Notes under the pieces: generated by a model
What the model saw: only the letters and a program-made list of their open reading frames with translations
Databases searched by the model: none
What the model was told of the DNA's origin: nothing
Assembly: GCF_003073045.1 (NCBI RefSeq)
Contig: NC_037590.1
Coordinates: forward strand, 27,926,449 to 27,990,448
Direction of reading: 5' to 3'
Source: Pomacea canaliculata
Lineage: Eukaryota > Mollusca > Gastropoda > Architaenioglossa > Ampullariidae
Length of the DNA stretch: 64,000 bases
Shown: positions 11,971 through 25,800 of the stretch, piece by piece
How the letters are laid out: the number at the start of each line of letters is the position of its first letter
Numbering within the stretch: position 1 is the stretch's first letter
Position numbers and translations under genes: made by a program

Positions 11971-13924
11971 AGGTGATCTGGAACTAACCAATAGATTGTC
12001 AGCAACTGGAAAATGGGCGGAGCTGTGAGGTCGCCAGCAGATTTGGCGCAACAAATGACCCCTGGACCTCACCAGGACCTCTCTTGACCTTAGTCTGTTT
12101 TTAGCTCGCAGTCCCTCAATTTGGTTCATTCTCACCGTCGTAGAGAAGTGATAAAAGTCCTCAACAACGTTAAATCTGAAACTTGAAAGGAGTGGCGGTT
12201 GATAAATTGTCTAAAACGGGTATCACTATCTCCTCTTCCAAGCCATATCCTTGCGATGAGTGGTGTGAGTGTCGCCTGGTACTAGGGCAAGTCCTTCTGA
12301 AGGTCGCAATCTGAAGCATCAAATCCTCACCTCAGTCGAACTTTACACTCGCATCCGGTGATGCCGTTAAGAAAGTCCACCGACAATAGACACGGCTGTT
12401 GGCGACGTCCTTGACTTACAAGTGGACTCTGAGATTGCACGAATCTCTGGAAAACAGGGAAAACAATTCTTGACATGGTAATGGGAGACGTAAACACTCC
12501 TTCTGTCCAATAAACACCCGTTCGCTGACATGTCCTGGTTTCTGGAGAGAGATGTTTCGATGATTTGCTATGAGGACATGCAAAATTATTTCAAATATGA
12601 AAGACAAGTTTTACAAAGCTGTTGTTTGTTGCATGTTACGTTTGAGAACAAAATGACCAAGATGACTTCCTAATGTTTTTAAACATTACATATATAATTA
12701 GGGATTTCTCTGGCTATGCGGCTGTGTTCGTTCGTTTGCTCATTCACGGTATAAACCATTGTAGAACTGGTGCAAAAATGTCGGTTTGCCCTGTCATTTG
12801 TTCAGTAGTCGAAACTTGCTGTGAACATGTAGAAACCAGTTCATGCAGGCAAAACATTTCTAACAGCTACCCAAAAGTCACTTCGGTGTTACGGTTACGA
12901 TCATATTGAACTACTTTTGTTAGGTTTATCGGCTTGGGCACCAAAACAATCGTTTGGGTTTACACCACCCCACCCCATTGTATTCTCTGTACATGATGCT
13001 CAGAAACAAAAACACATTTGATTCAACGAACCAGTTTAATTGAGTGAGCATTTGATCGCCTGGCTCTTGCCCGCTTTGCGCGTGAGAACACCAATCTATA
13101 TTTCCTTTAAAGCTAAAGTAAGTTTAATAGAAAAAATTAATTTGTTGACGCTACATATATTTTCATTTTTATTTTGGCTTAGGGTGTAGAGTAATGTCGG
13201 TTAGAGAAAATGGGCGAATGTATAACCGTTCATTTATTACTTATACTTACAGTCTAAGCAATTGTGTCAGAAATAGTGAAGATGGATGTGAGACTACATA
13301 AAAGCAAATCGTAGAGCTGTTGGATTTGTACATATAGAATTTTGGTGGCATAATGTAGTCCTTGAAGCTTCTCTGTTCCCGTGTGTTAGTCAAAAAGATA
13401 TCAAAATGTTTACTTTCCGTCACAGCCACGTGTCCTAACCGCTTCTGTTGCTTGCACTTCTGGGTGTCAAATCAAAGTGACTGCAATTCACAGCCGTGAA
13501 GTCAAGTTCAAGACGAACACAATGCAAGTGATATTGTGGTACTCGATAAATTCTTCAAGAAGAATTTTGCCTTTGATCAGAAAGAAGTGGTTTGGACCAG
13601 ATCCATGACTTGGTTGTGCGTTAAGACTAAACGAGAAAAAGAGAAAGTTTCGTCACAGTAAGTTATGTACTTTGCAGCTGATTTAAGAAAAACAATTTTT
13701 AGTAAAAACAAGCAATGTAAGTGCTGCGCTTAAGGAAGGAGAATTTTCTTTTTAGTCAATGGTTCAACTTATAGCTCAAAATACCTCTGCGACATAAATT
13801 CTGTTCTCTTCAGTGGTAGGAACAAAGCTAAACATGACCTCCATAATGAGAATTTTCCTGCAGAGAATGAGAAAAGATGGGATGACAATGACAATGAAAT
13901 ATATATTTTCTAGACAGAATCAGT

Positions 13925-15165
13925 GAAGTTTATGGGTCACAGAATTATATCTGAGGGAATCCAGGTCGATTTTGTAAAAGTCAATGCCATCCAGAACTTT
14001 TAGTAGACCATAGAATGTCACAGACATGCGTCGTTGTTAGGTACATACAGTCATGTTCGAACACTTACACAGAATCTTTCGAACACTACTACATCACTGC
14101 TGAACAAGACAAATGACTAGACTTGGGATGAACCTCAAGAAGGCTTTCCAGAATATCAAGAAACATGTGAGCTCACGCCAGCATTGAGTTATGGCAGCCA
14201 AGAGAACCCGTCAAAGGGTTCTGCAGATTTATCATGAGGTCCTGGTAATGGACTTCTTCACCAAAAGGCAACGATTGGAAGCTAGTGTTCTAGACAACAA
14301 GTTTTCTGAGACTAAACAAAGGATATACCCACGCGGAGAAGGAAGCTTTTAGCAGTCAACTGGTGTTGTGAGAATTTTGCAGATTTTCTAGTGGGGCTAT
14401 TAAGATCCACTATGAAAACTGACCACAATGCCGCTGTTAGCTCTGTTAAAGAAAAACTGTTGGATGTGTCTACTCCAAGAATACAGCGCTTCCGAATGAA
14501 ATGTGCGATTTTCTTATTAAATCATTCACATAGGAGGAAACAACCATGACGACAGCTGATGCTCTGTCGAGAGCTCCTGAGAGAGTTCCTATAAAACAGT
14601 AGAAGCAGATGAAGGAAGAGACAAGCTCATTTATCAGTTCTTTCTTCAATCCCAAGCCATGAGTGACAGGAGACAATAGGAAGTCCGACAGACACAGAAA
14701 TGTTTGTAAGACAACATTTTCAGCCGCATGAAAACTTCTGCAAACCCATTGATGGCCAATATCAGCAAAGCTTAATAAGAACCTGAAGTAGTGTTATCTC
14801 CTCATGAAGAATTCACTGTGCATGAATGAGTTCTAATACATCAAAGCCGACAGGCGATGTCCAAATCACTAGAAAATAATTCAAAACAAATGTCGCAGCG
14901 TGTATATGAAGGACATCAAGAGCATTAGCCAGTGAATGGTGGCCAGGAGTTAAAATTCTACTTGAAACTTGGTCTAATTGTGAGAAGAAAAAAAACGACT
15001 TTTAGTCCCCTGATCACCTAAATGGTTGGACTTGAATTGTTTGAGTTAAAAGGACAGCACTGTCTGCTGGTCGTAGACCATTGCTCTCGCTGGCGTGAGG
15101 TTGCGGATTCAAGCAAGACACATGTTACGACCTTCGTGTGCATACCATGTTATCACAGTTTGAAA
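13925..15165 (+). mobile_element. Ty3/gypsy-type LTR retroelement fossil (pol fragments)
   Basis: Fossil of a Ty3/gypsy-family element. Short stretches in several frames resemble, in the right order, the end of the reverse transcriptase (GHRIISEGIQVDF near 13930), the connection/RNase H region (TADALSRAP-like near 14555-14580) and the integrase core (LLVVDHCSRWREVA near 15065). It is thoroughly broken, with well over five breaks. No LTRs, gag or target duplication were found. It looks old. Confidence 0.7.
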
Positions 15166-17008
15166 AAGCTTTACTATTTCTTGTATGTCTCTATAAAAGC
15201 ACGTCCACAAACATTATCGTTAATTTTCTTTTCTTTTTTTAATACTGTTGCCCTCCGCCGTAGTATCATCTTCCCTTTCTCAAGGTAAAAACTGAAGACG
15301 AATGTATCATTAACGACGCAGATCAAGCTGTCTCTCTCCCATCCCTTTCTCTCTTTATATATATATCACCTGTTTGCGCTTTTTTGTATTTTTGCATGTG
15401 ATTGCATGTTTACATCTTAAGAAATTTCTTACAAAGCAATCGCATAAACAATTATCATTCTGGTAGCAAAGACACTGCAGTGCAACGGCTGGTAACTTCG
15501 AAAAAAAATGTGTTCGCAACTATTTCAGACAGTACTGACTTCTTCGTGCCGCCCTACAAAGTGGATTTGACAGTGGGTGGGACTTAGTAAGATGACAGCA
15601 AAAGAAACAAGGAGGGGGAAGGGAATTAATATGCATTAACCAATGGTACAAAAGTTCAGCATATCTCAGTTGCCTCTGTTTTCTTCATTCACTGACATCG
15701 CTGGATCATCGCCGCTTTAAGGGTGCTCCAGAACTACTGCGTACTTCTTTCTGTCCGACTAGTCATCGGGAGACAATAATAGGTCATCTTATCAAATGCG
15801 ATAAAAACTTAGGGAAAGGTATCAGCAGTCACTTCCCCCACCAGCGCGGCACATGCCTTTTGTTTTTGACAAGATTCGGTAAGAAAAGTGCGGTGGAAGA
15901 ACAAAATTATCCGTCGCTATTTCTGTAATGAGATGGCTGCTTTTTTTTTTTTTTTAGCTCATATACAGTGAGATTTAACCAGCTATATCTGGACAGCAAG
16001 TATCGCTAGATTATTTAAACTGAAAAGGGTAAACAGCCTTTCGAGCGATCAGGAGGATCAGGAGAAAACAGGGACAGGGAATGAATGAGACGACACTTTC
16101 CGCAAGAATCATTCTCAGTTCCTCCCCTCCCCCCTGTTTGTCTAGACTTCATCTTCACAACAGCCAATCAATAAGCAGCATTCCATTCTTGGTAGATGTG
16201 CCTTGGTCATTGTTCTGGTACTTTGTCAAACATCCGGTCTTTCTTCACCTAATCCAACCTGGTGTTTTATTTATCCCTTAGTTTCTATCTCAACAGCCTT
16301 TCATCTCATCCCTTCAGCGGTTACTTCCGTGGATGTTGGCCAAGTCATGTTTCGGTCATTCAAATTTCTCCCCGAGGCTGCGTACCCGGTGTCTTTCTAC
16401 GGGTGTATTTCCTGAAGACTCGACAGATCTGTCCTGATGCCCCTCCGGTGCTGATGGCGCCAGCTTTCCGTCTGATCTTTACCCCTCCCCCGATCTTTTT
16501 TATCACCTCCCCATTCTTCCCCCTCTTGCTGTTAACGTTTGCTAGTTCGCTAGTTATTTGTCTTTGCGACCTCCTGGTTTTTGCTTGATGAATTTTTACC
16601 GCAAGGAAAATTCATCAGCAAGCGCATGATTAACTTGGGAAAGTTTTCTCTGCTTGTTTTGGCCCAGCGCCTTGTTTCGCTGAGCCGTCCAGTAGCACTT
16701 TCATAAACTCTATACAGACGCAGTAAACTGGATTTCTCGGGATAGCTATTAGAGCAAAATGAATGCACTCTAATATTATTGGACTGCAGCTTGAAGTTGC
16801 CATTTCTTTGCTTTTTTTTGTGTGGAAAACTCGTTTTGTAAACTGGTGCATGGTTGCTGACTTGCCGGCTCCTCGAACGATTTCGTTTAGTGTTTGTTAG
16901 CATCGGTCGTTTTCTTCAAATTTCATTTCAGTTTTGTCTCCAGCATGTAACAGTTTATAAAGTAAGCTTTTACTGGTAATCTTCAATCTTATAATTATAT
17001 CTCCATTA
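15166..17008. other. Intergenic, no supported gene
   Basis: Contains a pyrimidine-rich stretch around 16080-16560 and a 10-bp perfect inverted repeat GATGAATTTT/AAAATTCATC (16587-16596 and 16607-16616). Open frames of about 108-117 codons occur on both strands across 16262-16903, but they lack splice context, recognisable motifs or coding-like composition, so I do not call them. Confidence 0.5.
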
Positions 17009-17016
17009 CCTGCATG

Positions 17017-17217
17017 CAGGCCAGTTCTTAGCCCCCGCGGGGCCCGAGGCAAAGGGCATGTGCGGGGCCCTCACGCCACGATCACACGGTTTTAGTTGGG
17101 ATCTAAAGTCACTGTTTTCCTCATGCCTAGTTACCATATCAATCAAAAGCGCGGGGCCCCTTGAAGCGCGGGGCCCTAGGCAGATGCCTCGTCCGCCTGC
17201 CCCTAAGCACGGCCCTG
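17017..17217. mobile_element. hAT-type MITE with perfect 8-bp target duplication
   Basis: A 201-bp GC-rich element with no coding capacity. It is bounded by terminal inverted repeats CAGGCCAGTTCTTAG (left) and, read inward on the other strand, CAGGGCCGTGCTTAG (right). It is flanked on both sides by the same 8 bp, CCTGCATG (17009-17016 and 17218-17225). An 8-bp duplication with CAGGG-type ends is the signature of hAT transposases. The perfect duplication suggests that the insertion is not ancient. The open frames that cross it are not genes. Confidence 0.85.
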
Positions 17218-17225
17218 CCTGCATG

Positions 17226-18047
17226 GTCTTTCTTTCTTTGGCTGGCACCGTCTCAACAACAGCAACTCACCCATGCAGTCAGAATAAACACCTGAATAAA
17301 TATCTTTAATTCTTATTGGGCACAATATTATTGTGCAGTACTATATTCTCTTGCAATCAGAAGTATGTGCATAGGTTTTCGATCTTATATAATTATAGCC
17401 ATTAAACATTCCTTCCATGCTTACTCCTGATCTTTACCTGGAAGTAAGCACTTCTTACTTCAGCTAAGCACATAGAATACGAGGATGACGGCGATGACTA
17501 TGTAACATATTTCTCACACGTGACAGTACTTCTGTGGCAGATAAACCCCACCCCGTCGAAAATATGTACTGTACGTTGTACCGTAGAAGTTCGTAGTGAA
17601 ATGATGCTTGTACTTCCTCGCAAACGAAGATGTGAAAAGGAAAAGGTGATGGGTCTTGCTTCCTCTTAGTCGTATCTGCTGCTTGGCGGATCGTTCGATA
17701 CTCTTACACATAACACACTAGCATCATAAGCATAACTTAAGAAATTGCACGAAGAGGAACAGTCGTTGCTTTCTGTAAATCGAATGTCCGAAGTTTCGCG
17801 GTGAAAACAAGCTTGCCTCAATAGGGGAGCGGCCAGTGACCGACTGATATATATATATATTCACTCAAATTATATATAATCCTCCGAACATAAGAATCAT
17901 ACCATTATTAAAATTATTTATTAAAATTATATGTACGTTATATGCTTATAAAACAAAATCAAGCAGTTCTATTTACAGCTGAAGGACACTATAATATTTA
18001 CTACAAAGTTGACTCCCTTGACGTCATGGCAATGTACGCTTTTCAAA
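17226..18047. other. Upstream region of CEP20
   Basis: AT-rich sequence with a short (TA)n run near 17850. Presumed to hold the CEP20 promoter and 5' UTR; no clear TATA box or initiator was recognised. Confidence 0.3.
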
Positions 18048-20982
18048 ATGGCTTCCAACGAAAGTTTACGAGATGGTACCTGAAACGATTTTGATATATA
18101 CAAATTAACAACTTCAGAACAGAATCCAAGAATTGCTTAGTTGTCTAAAGATTTATTTAAATTTCATCTTCTTTGAACTTTCAGTTAGCTATTTTTATTT
18201 CAGGGGCTCAATATCCAAAATAAATATAGTTTAATGAGAAAGACAATTAATTGCTTGAAGTCACAGCATATGGCATACATCAGTTCCATTACAGACAGAC
18301 TTTCATAAGAGTAAGAAGGAAATAAATTGTATAGTTCTTAATAGTACACGTCAGCATCTCATTTCCTTTTGTAGTAATTTCTGAATTTTCGTGTGGAATG
18401 ATGTTGGCTAAGACTCTACATCACTTTTTGTTTCCAGTCTTCCAGCGCTTATCACTATTCCAAAGAAAGTACTTAAATATAAGTTGATTAAGTTTAATCT
18501 TGTCTATGAAAAATGAGAAACAAGAAGATAAAGATGCTTAAATTTTTATTATGTTACTAATTTCAGTTTCCACAAAAGTTACGCCACTGAAAATGCCACT
18601 GGCATCACTCTTAAAACATATCACACATTACCTCTGTAATCTTAATATTTGCTTTCACTTTTCTTTTCCTTCCTTTTACAGTCTTAAAGAAAAACCTGGA
18701 CAGCAGAGGAGTTTTAAACCAAGTTAAGGCCAGAATTCGTGCAGAGGTGTTCAATGCTCTCGACAGACCCTCAGAAGGAAGGCCTGTGCTTAGCAATGAG
18801 AATATATTAATTAATGAGCTGATACGAGAGTATTTTGAATTCAACAAGTACCATTATTCTGCTTCAGTATTGGTTGCAGGTTTGTTTTTCACTATTAGGT
18901 CTGAAAGGACTGTGTTGCTAGTGATTAATATTATAACCAAGAGTGTCTACAGATTTTTGTTATATATGCGAAAGTGAAAGCAAAATTTGACATTTGATCA
19001 AACATGCATGTTTATGGAAGTCATGAATTATATCCAACTACAGTGAATTAATCTCAAATTTTAGATCCTCTGTTTCTTGGTCTGTGATAGTGATATATTG
19101 GTATTAGAAATAAGTCAGGTAAGTGTAGCTGTAGATATAGTGTGTCTGTGTGACAGACTTTAAAAGTAAAATAAAATCGATTTTAAAAGAAACAGTAAAT
19201 TTTTATTACTGGTAAAAAAAAAAAATAGCCTGCTTAAGAAACTGTCACAATTTTTAGAACATTTTGTTTAAAATGCTTAATTGTGTCTAAAGAAATGTTT
19301 CCTGAACACTAATATAGTACTTAAAGAACAAACATTACCACACAGAATATAGCAAACATTTTGATTCATGGTGCTGTTTTAAGAAACTACGTTTCAGTGC
19401 CTCAAGATTCATTTTAAAAAGAGTTTAATTCATTTAATATAATAATCCAGCTGAGCAACAGTACTGATAAATAAAAATTTTTACAGGTTTCTGGACCTTT
19501 GGCATAAAATCATCAACTTTTCACATCAAACCAGAGAGCAAACACTTTAGGCCTCCAAAACTCTAGTGTTATCACCACTTAATAACTGTTGACTAGTCCC
19601 TAAAATCCCATGCACATGGTAGTTGCAAGATTTAAATTCTACTTGATAAGTATGTATATATATAAAACCAAAAAGAATTTTGTCAAACAGTAGGCTTAAA
19701 TTACTTTTAGAAAAAATGTTCTTGTCACAGCAATCTTAATTTGTATTAGATATTTAGATATCTGGGACTTTGTATCAACAGTATGCGTGCAGGTTAAAAT
19801 CTAATATGCCATCAAATAGTTTTAAATCTTTACCAGAAGCTGTAAATGTATTTTCGTTTATGCAATGTTTCAGAATCAGGAATGTCAAAAGAACCTCTAG
19901 ACAGAGAGTTTTTGAGAACTGAACTTAATGTAGTTGAAGATGCACCATCTCGTTCAGTGTAAGTAATCTCACATTCTTCAGCTTCAGAAGTCAACAGAAC
20001 ATGCACATATTTTAAATTAAATCCATAGCTTGGTCTGATTCTTTGTAGCAGTGCAGCTTTCTACCTGCTCTGAATCCATTTTTTGGAGAGGTTTTGAAAA
20101 TGAGGGATGTGTGGTAATTTTTGTGTTGTATCCTACATCATGCTACCTGCTAGGAAAGGATTTATTTTACCATTCTTTATTTCCTTTTGTAAAGTGTTTG
20201 GAACAGCTGACAGAAACCATATTTTAAAAAAGTATTTCATTACAAAATTTTATTTTTCAAATTTGTTAACATTTTCCAATTATCAGTTTTATGCAATCTT
20301 AAAATTTATTAGTATACTGACTAGATATTGTCTGAATGCATGTGACATTTATGAGATGAAAAATTCATTTGCCAGACCCCTCCTGTACAGCATTGTGTCT
20401 AACTATACACTTCGAAGTGGAACAAGCTTACAGCAGCAAAAACCACGAACAGCTTTCATGGAACAGATAGCCAGAGATAGTAAGTTTCAGTAGACATCAA
20501 ATCAGTCTGTGAATGCAATAACAGAACTGTTCACTTCGACCTTAGTTGAATTTTAAACTAGAAATAAAACAAGAGTGCTAGAACCACAGAACTTTCAACA
20601 ACCAGAAGGTATATTACATTTTATATGCAATGTTAAGTTGGTTTTTTTGGAAATATCCTTACTTACAGGTGATGCTCATTATAACAGATTCAGAGTCTTG
20701 TAATGTAAGCCGGTTAATACTGCAGACATAAACTATTCTCTACTTGATTTGAGAAGTTACAAATGTTCTACATTTTAGATATGTAATTTATTTTAGCTGT
20801 GGTTAGATTTTCCTTATTAAATTAGGCTCAGAAATGAATGCTTAGTTACCTATGTAGACACATTTTCATTAAAAGGAGATTTTTCATGCTGTGTAGCTTT
20901 CATGGTCTTTATTTTTCCAGCTACTGAAGTGGACGGTATAGGACCAGGTGACCCTTTGATAGTTAGGGGAGGGCAACGATGA
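18048..20982 (+). CDS. CEP20: CEP20 (FOPNL/FOR20), LisH centrosomal protein
   Basis: Small protein of the FOP/OFD1-related LisH family, which acts at centriolar satellites and basal bodies and is needed for cilium assembly. Five exons: 18048-18075, 18682-18879, 19874-19958, 20376-20479, 20921-20982, all with canonical GT/AG ends and consistent phases, giving 158 residues (human protein 174). The start MASNESLRD lines up with the human N-terminus. Exon 2 holds the family core (VKARIRAEVFNALD, then the LisH region with INELIREYFEFNKY), exon 3 continues ESGMSKEPLDREFL, and exon 4 begins PLLYSI as in FOPNL. The C-terminal tail (exon 5, ending VRGGQR) is divergent, as expected. The first intron follows codon 9. 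No lesion was seen. The gene is convergent with SLC25A38. Confidence 0.92.
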
Positions 20983-21256
20983 TTCAGCGCAAAGCAGAAA
21001 AATTAGTTAAGTTTCAAAACCACACAACATTGTCTGCTTTTGCATGTATGTAGAAGGGTCAGAATCAGGACATGCTTTGGCATAAAGAATTTAAAGATGA
21101 GTATCAGTGCTTTGTGATATAGTTTGCAGGTGCTATATTGTATGCAATCTGCAGTACTTGTACATTGTCTGAAAAGAATATATTGCTTGTTAAGCTATGT
21201 CTTGACCACTTCATTGTAAAGCGTGATTTAGTAAAACAGAATCTTGCATAAAATAA
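20983..21256 (+). other. CEP20 3' UTR with poly(A) signal
   Basis: Non-coding sequence after the TGA, ending near an AATAAA hexamer at about 21251 (context AAAATAAACTG). The remaining 21260-22190 is AT-rich intergenic sequence without a supported gene. Confidence 0.5.
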
Positions 21257-22196
21257 ACTGAAAGTACATGTAATATCCCTGGTTTATGTTCAAGTACAGC
21301 ATGCTCTGATGTGCATTTTCATTTTTGTACACAAAAACTATAGCTGCAGCCCCAATGCTGATGACGCTATTTGTACTGTATCATCAGTTTGCTTTTCTAA
21401 AATGTTTAACAATCCAGCAGATAAATAGACTAATTAAGCTTTTACGGTGTCAGTTTTATCTGTTCAAAAATTCAGTTCATATGACGACTTATCATAGATT
21501 CTCCTTCCCATCTAAGGTTTTTGTGTACAATTATGCATGGAAAAGTACCAGTTAGCTCTCCCTCTTTCTCTACTCCATCCACATAACTGAAATAAATATA
21601 TAAAAATAAATGATTTAATCAGATCTGGCATCAAAACTGGGGAAAAAACTAAATATATGACCCTAAACAAAGGGCAGCTAACAACAGTTATCAGCTGCTG
21701 TTCATGAAAATTTACCTATTCAGTTGTTTTCAACAGTAAAATATTTTCTTCAATGCAAAACATAACACACCATAGTCAATGCAGTCTCAATTACAGTAAA
21801 CTAATCTTAAAACACTTTAAAATATTCAGGTGATTTCAGCATGCTTCATGCAGTTACATCAAATCTGATAAAATGAAATGTTACTGATCATATATGCAGA
21901 TGATTGGGGGAAGGATGCAAAAGTGGATAACATGAATAATTCTCTAGTTTAAGATCTTTTCCATAGCAAAAATACATCTTTTTCTAAGATGCTATAACAT
22001 GCATTCCCCATTAGTTTTGCAGGATTGGCTGAATTTGGTATAGAGAATTTCATTATGTATGAATACAAATTCTTCTAAAGATTTACAAACTGGATACATT
22101 CAACTATCTCAATACAAGAGGAGCAGAAGCAGACTCAGCTGCAAAACGCTGTGATCATCTCCAGATTCTCATCATCACTTAGCCTTCCAAGCATAC

Positions 22197-22854
22197 CTTT
22201 ATTGTCTTATGAAGATTTCTTGCTATGAAGTCTTCATGAAGATCAAGAGAAAGAGAGAAAACAGTAACCTACAGACTACTACAATGAGGTGCATGCACAT
22301 GTGTTGCTAACCCTGTAATATCCATCATAGGTTATCCATGGGCATGCACAAGATTGCTGACCTGATTTAGCCTGGAATGCACACAATTTAATATCATAAT
22401 AGCACCATTTCAAAATACCAAATTTCCAAGGGAAGGATTCACAAAACTGTTGCCAAAAGTTATACAAATTACATCATAACTTTTCATCCTGGGGACATTA
22501 AAAAAAAAACAAAAGAAAGAGAACCAAATCATTTCCAATAAAGACCACTCTCAGACTACTAAAAAAAATACTGCCTCCCATGAAAAATAAATAGTCACAT
22601 ATTTCATTTAGAGACATTGCACCGGTCAGATCTTGGCACAATATTCAATAACATTTTACCTATCTTGGGGTGCTAGCAATAATGTACTGGCAAAATTGAT
22701 TACTGAAACTGGCGTGTTCATGAAATATTTTTTTACAGGGACAAACATAAGTTTTTTATATTTGGACCTTTTAGCAAATAACCACACGAAAATAGTGGCA
22801 ATGTTGAATACAGCATGGAGTGTTCTGGAAATGAGGTAAAGAAATGGAGATTCA
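22197..22854 (-). other. SLC25A38 3' UTR with poly(A) signal
   Basis: Sequence downstream of the SLC25A38 stop on the minus strand. TTTATT on the plus strand at about 22197-22202 is AATAAA on the minus strand and is a plausible poly(A) signal. The length is inferred. Confidence 0.4.
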
Positions 22855-25800
22855 TTATGTCTTGAGTCTGCATCTTCTCATGATCTGCAAACAGACATTA
22901 AACCATCATTATTAGCATCAGAATAACAAAAAATGGTCTTATCTCTAGTCTCAGTTCTTTGAAAATGCATAAATCAGAAATGAAATTTTGAAATTGTTCA
23001 GCATAAAAATGGTTATGAATTTTTTTATACTTGTCAATCAATTCAGAGTTGAAATTGGAGGCCTTGAAGTAAAGCATTATATGGGTCAGATAATTAGTTC
23101 TTTCTGGTTAGATCACTTACTGCACCAAAAGTGCTTTTGAATGCAAGACAAACTAACTTCTTCAAACACAGTCCATGTTGAGGCAGTCATAAGCGTACGG
23201 CGAAGTGTGCGAAGAAGAAGGCCTCTCCAAAACCCTGCAAATCCTCGTTCCTAAAAAATCCAAACAACTTAGAATGCCCAGTCCTCCACGAAACAGCAAA
23301 ACATTAGCCGACAAGTTTGTGATTTTTATTGGGTTTTTTTTTTATTATTATTTTCCTTATACCGCATTTGTGACAAAGTGATGGCCACACTTAGTATCAG
23401 ATAGCCCACATGATGTAAGAGGCTAACATGTAGGCACAGCATTATCATCTTACACTTTGCTCCTGTTGAAGTGTGTGGTTTAATAAAAGTACTTAAATGA
23501 GCATGTGTAGAAATAGGGGTACACCTATTAGCCTTATGCAGAATTTGGTCTATTTGCTACTTTTAAGTTCAGTTGGTGACATATACTTGGTTGGTGCCTA
23601 TTTATACTAGTAAATTTATAACATATTTAGAATTCTCAGTAAAGAGAGGCAGTTGATACATTGAGTTATTGGTTCAGACATTCCTGCTTAGGGGTAAAAA
23701 TATTTTCTGATTCAATTCCAAAATGCTTGCAAGACATAAGATCAAACAAATTCTGGAATTACAAGCCCTGAGTTAAAAATAAAAAGAATAGTATTTTCCA
23801 TGTCTTACAGCCAAATTAGGTAAACAATATTTATGGCTCAAATTTTGCTCAAAAATGTAATGTTTATGTAATATCTGTTTAAGGGTTGTTCACGTACCTG
23901 ATAAATAAACAACATGACTGCATGATGCTCTGATGTTTGGCAGGATACATCTGCATGCTGGTTTTGATAACATCAGCAGGCTGGGTCACAAATGATGCCA
24001 AGAATCCTGCCATTGCTCCATTACAAAAATCCATCATGACCTGGAAACTCTCTCTGGTTATGCCTATTGAAAAAAATTATCCACATGCTTAGCATAAAAT
24101 TTATAAGAAAAAAAGCATTCCTCTGAGGCAAATCTTCTTCACTATTTTGGGCAGCTGAGGGACAATTTTAATCACCATTCTATGTGCATATGAAAAAACA
24201 GCAGGTAATTGAAAGACACTGACATTACACATATCTGAAATAAGAATGAGTTGGCTCACATGAGCTGCAGAATTATCTTTTTTTTTTTTCTGTGACTTTT
24301 AAATTTAGTATTGGCTTAGAATACTTAACTTACAAAATGTGGCACTTGCAGGCGTTGATGAGTGTGATCTTCCCAATGTGCTTAATTATTTTTATGCCCG
24401 CTTTGAGAAACATGACTTGTCTCATGAGGTTTCCACACTTAACCTCTGGTCCCTGAGCATGGGTTAGTGATTGCCCAGTCCTCTTTCAAATATCTCTTGA
24501 GGCTAGTAAATGTAAACAAGACTCCAGATCCACACGGGATCTGTAGATGCACCTTCCATTACTGCGCCAACAACTTGGTGGAGTTTTACAGCATCTATTC
24601 CAGCTGTCAGTGGATTCTGGTCACATTCCTGATATTTCGAAACTTTCTAACATTGTGCCTGTTCCAAAAATCAATAGGCCCAGTCGACCCAACAGCTTCA
24701 GACCAGACGCTCTTATGTTAATCATTACGAAATCACTTGAGAAAATTGTAAGGAGCGAGATTATGACTGCTGTTGATCCACACCTTGACCCGCTGCAGTT
24801 TGCCTACAGAGCTAGAAGAGGTGTCAATGATGCTAAGCTGCTTATACTAAATACTCTGTATAAACATCTAGAGAAAGCCAGAGCTCATGCCAGGCTTGTC
24901 TTTGCTGATTTTTCTTCTGCTTTTAACACTGTGCTACCTCACTTGTTGGCAGAGAGTCTAGTTTCAGATTTCCATCTATCTCACCAACTTACTCTCTGGA
25001 TCATGGAGTTTTTAACAAACAGGCAACAGAGTTTCTGTTAACAGTCTTTTCTCAGATCCTGTTGTCACCTGTACAGTTTCCCTTCAAGGCTGCAGCTTGT
25101 CTCCACTACTGTTCACACTGTATACTAACAGTAGAAGCCCCACGGTTAGAGCTTTCTTGTAAAATTTGCTGATGACACTGCCTTGCTGTCTCTTTTGTAT
25201 GGTAGTGAACATGATCATAGTGGAGCTCTTCCTGACTTTGTTCACGAGTGTGCAAACAGTTTCTTGTCCTAAATGCCTCAAAGACTAAGGAATGATTTTT
25301 GACTTTCGGACGAACAGAGCTGAGGCAGTCATCAGTATTATCCATGATCATGCCATTGCGATAGTTGACTCTTACAAATATCTAGGTACTATTTTTGATA
25401 ACAAGCTTACATGGGACATCAACACTGACATGATCCTCCGTAAGAGCCAACAACGTCTGTACCTCCTACGGAAACTCAGACCTTTCTCTGTCAGCTCTGT
25501 CATCCTCACTTGGTTCTATCAGTCCGGCATCAAAAGTCTCATCATTCTTTCTTTTATTTCTTGGTTCCACATCCTCTCCCTAGGGAACAGGAACAGCCTC
25601 ATCTCCCTTGTTAATATCTGTTCCAAGATCACGGGAACCAGGCAGAGTGATTTAGCAGCCTTTTGTCATCAGCGAATCCTCAGGAAGGAATCACTCATCC
25701 TTTCTATTTCTGATCGTGTGTTGGCAGTTTTCAGTCTTGCGGTCTGGCTGTAAGTACACGATGCCTGTATGCAGAACTAATCATCACTGCAACTTATTCA

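Noticed and set aside
16262-16903. 108- and 117-codon open frames on opposite strands
   Set aside because: Pyrimidine-rich intergenic sequence; hydrophobic or basic low-information translations with no recognisable domain.
20107-20493. 128-codon open frame overlapping CEP20 exon 4
   Set aside because: Only its last third (20376-20479) is the real exon; the rest is intron read through.
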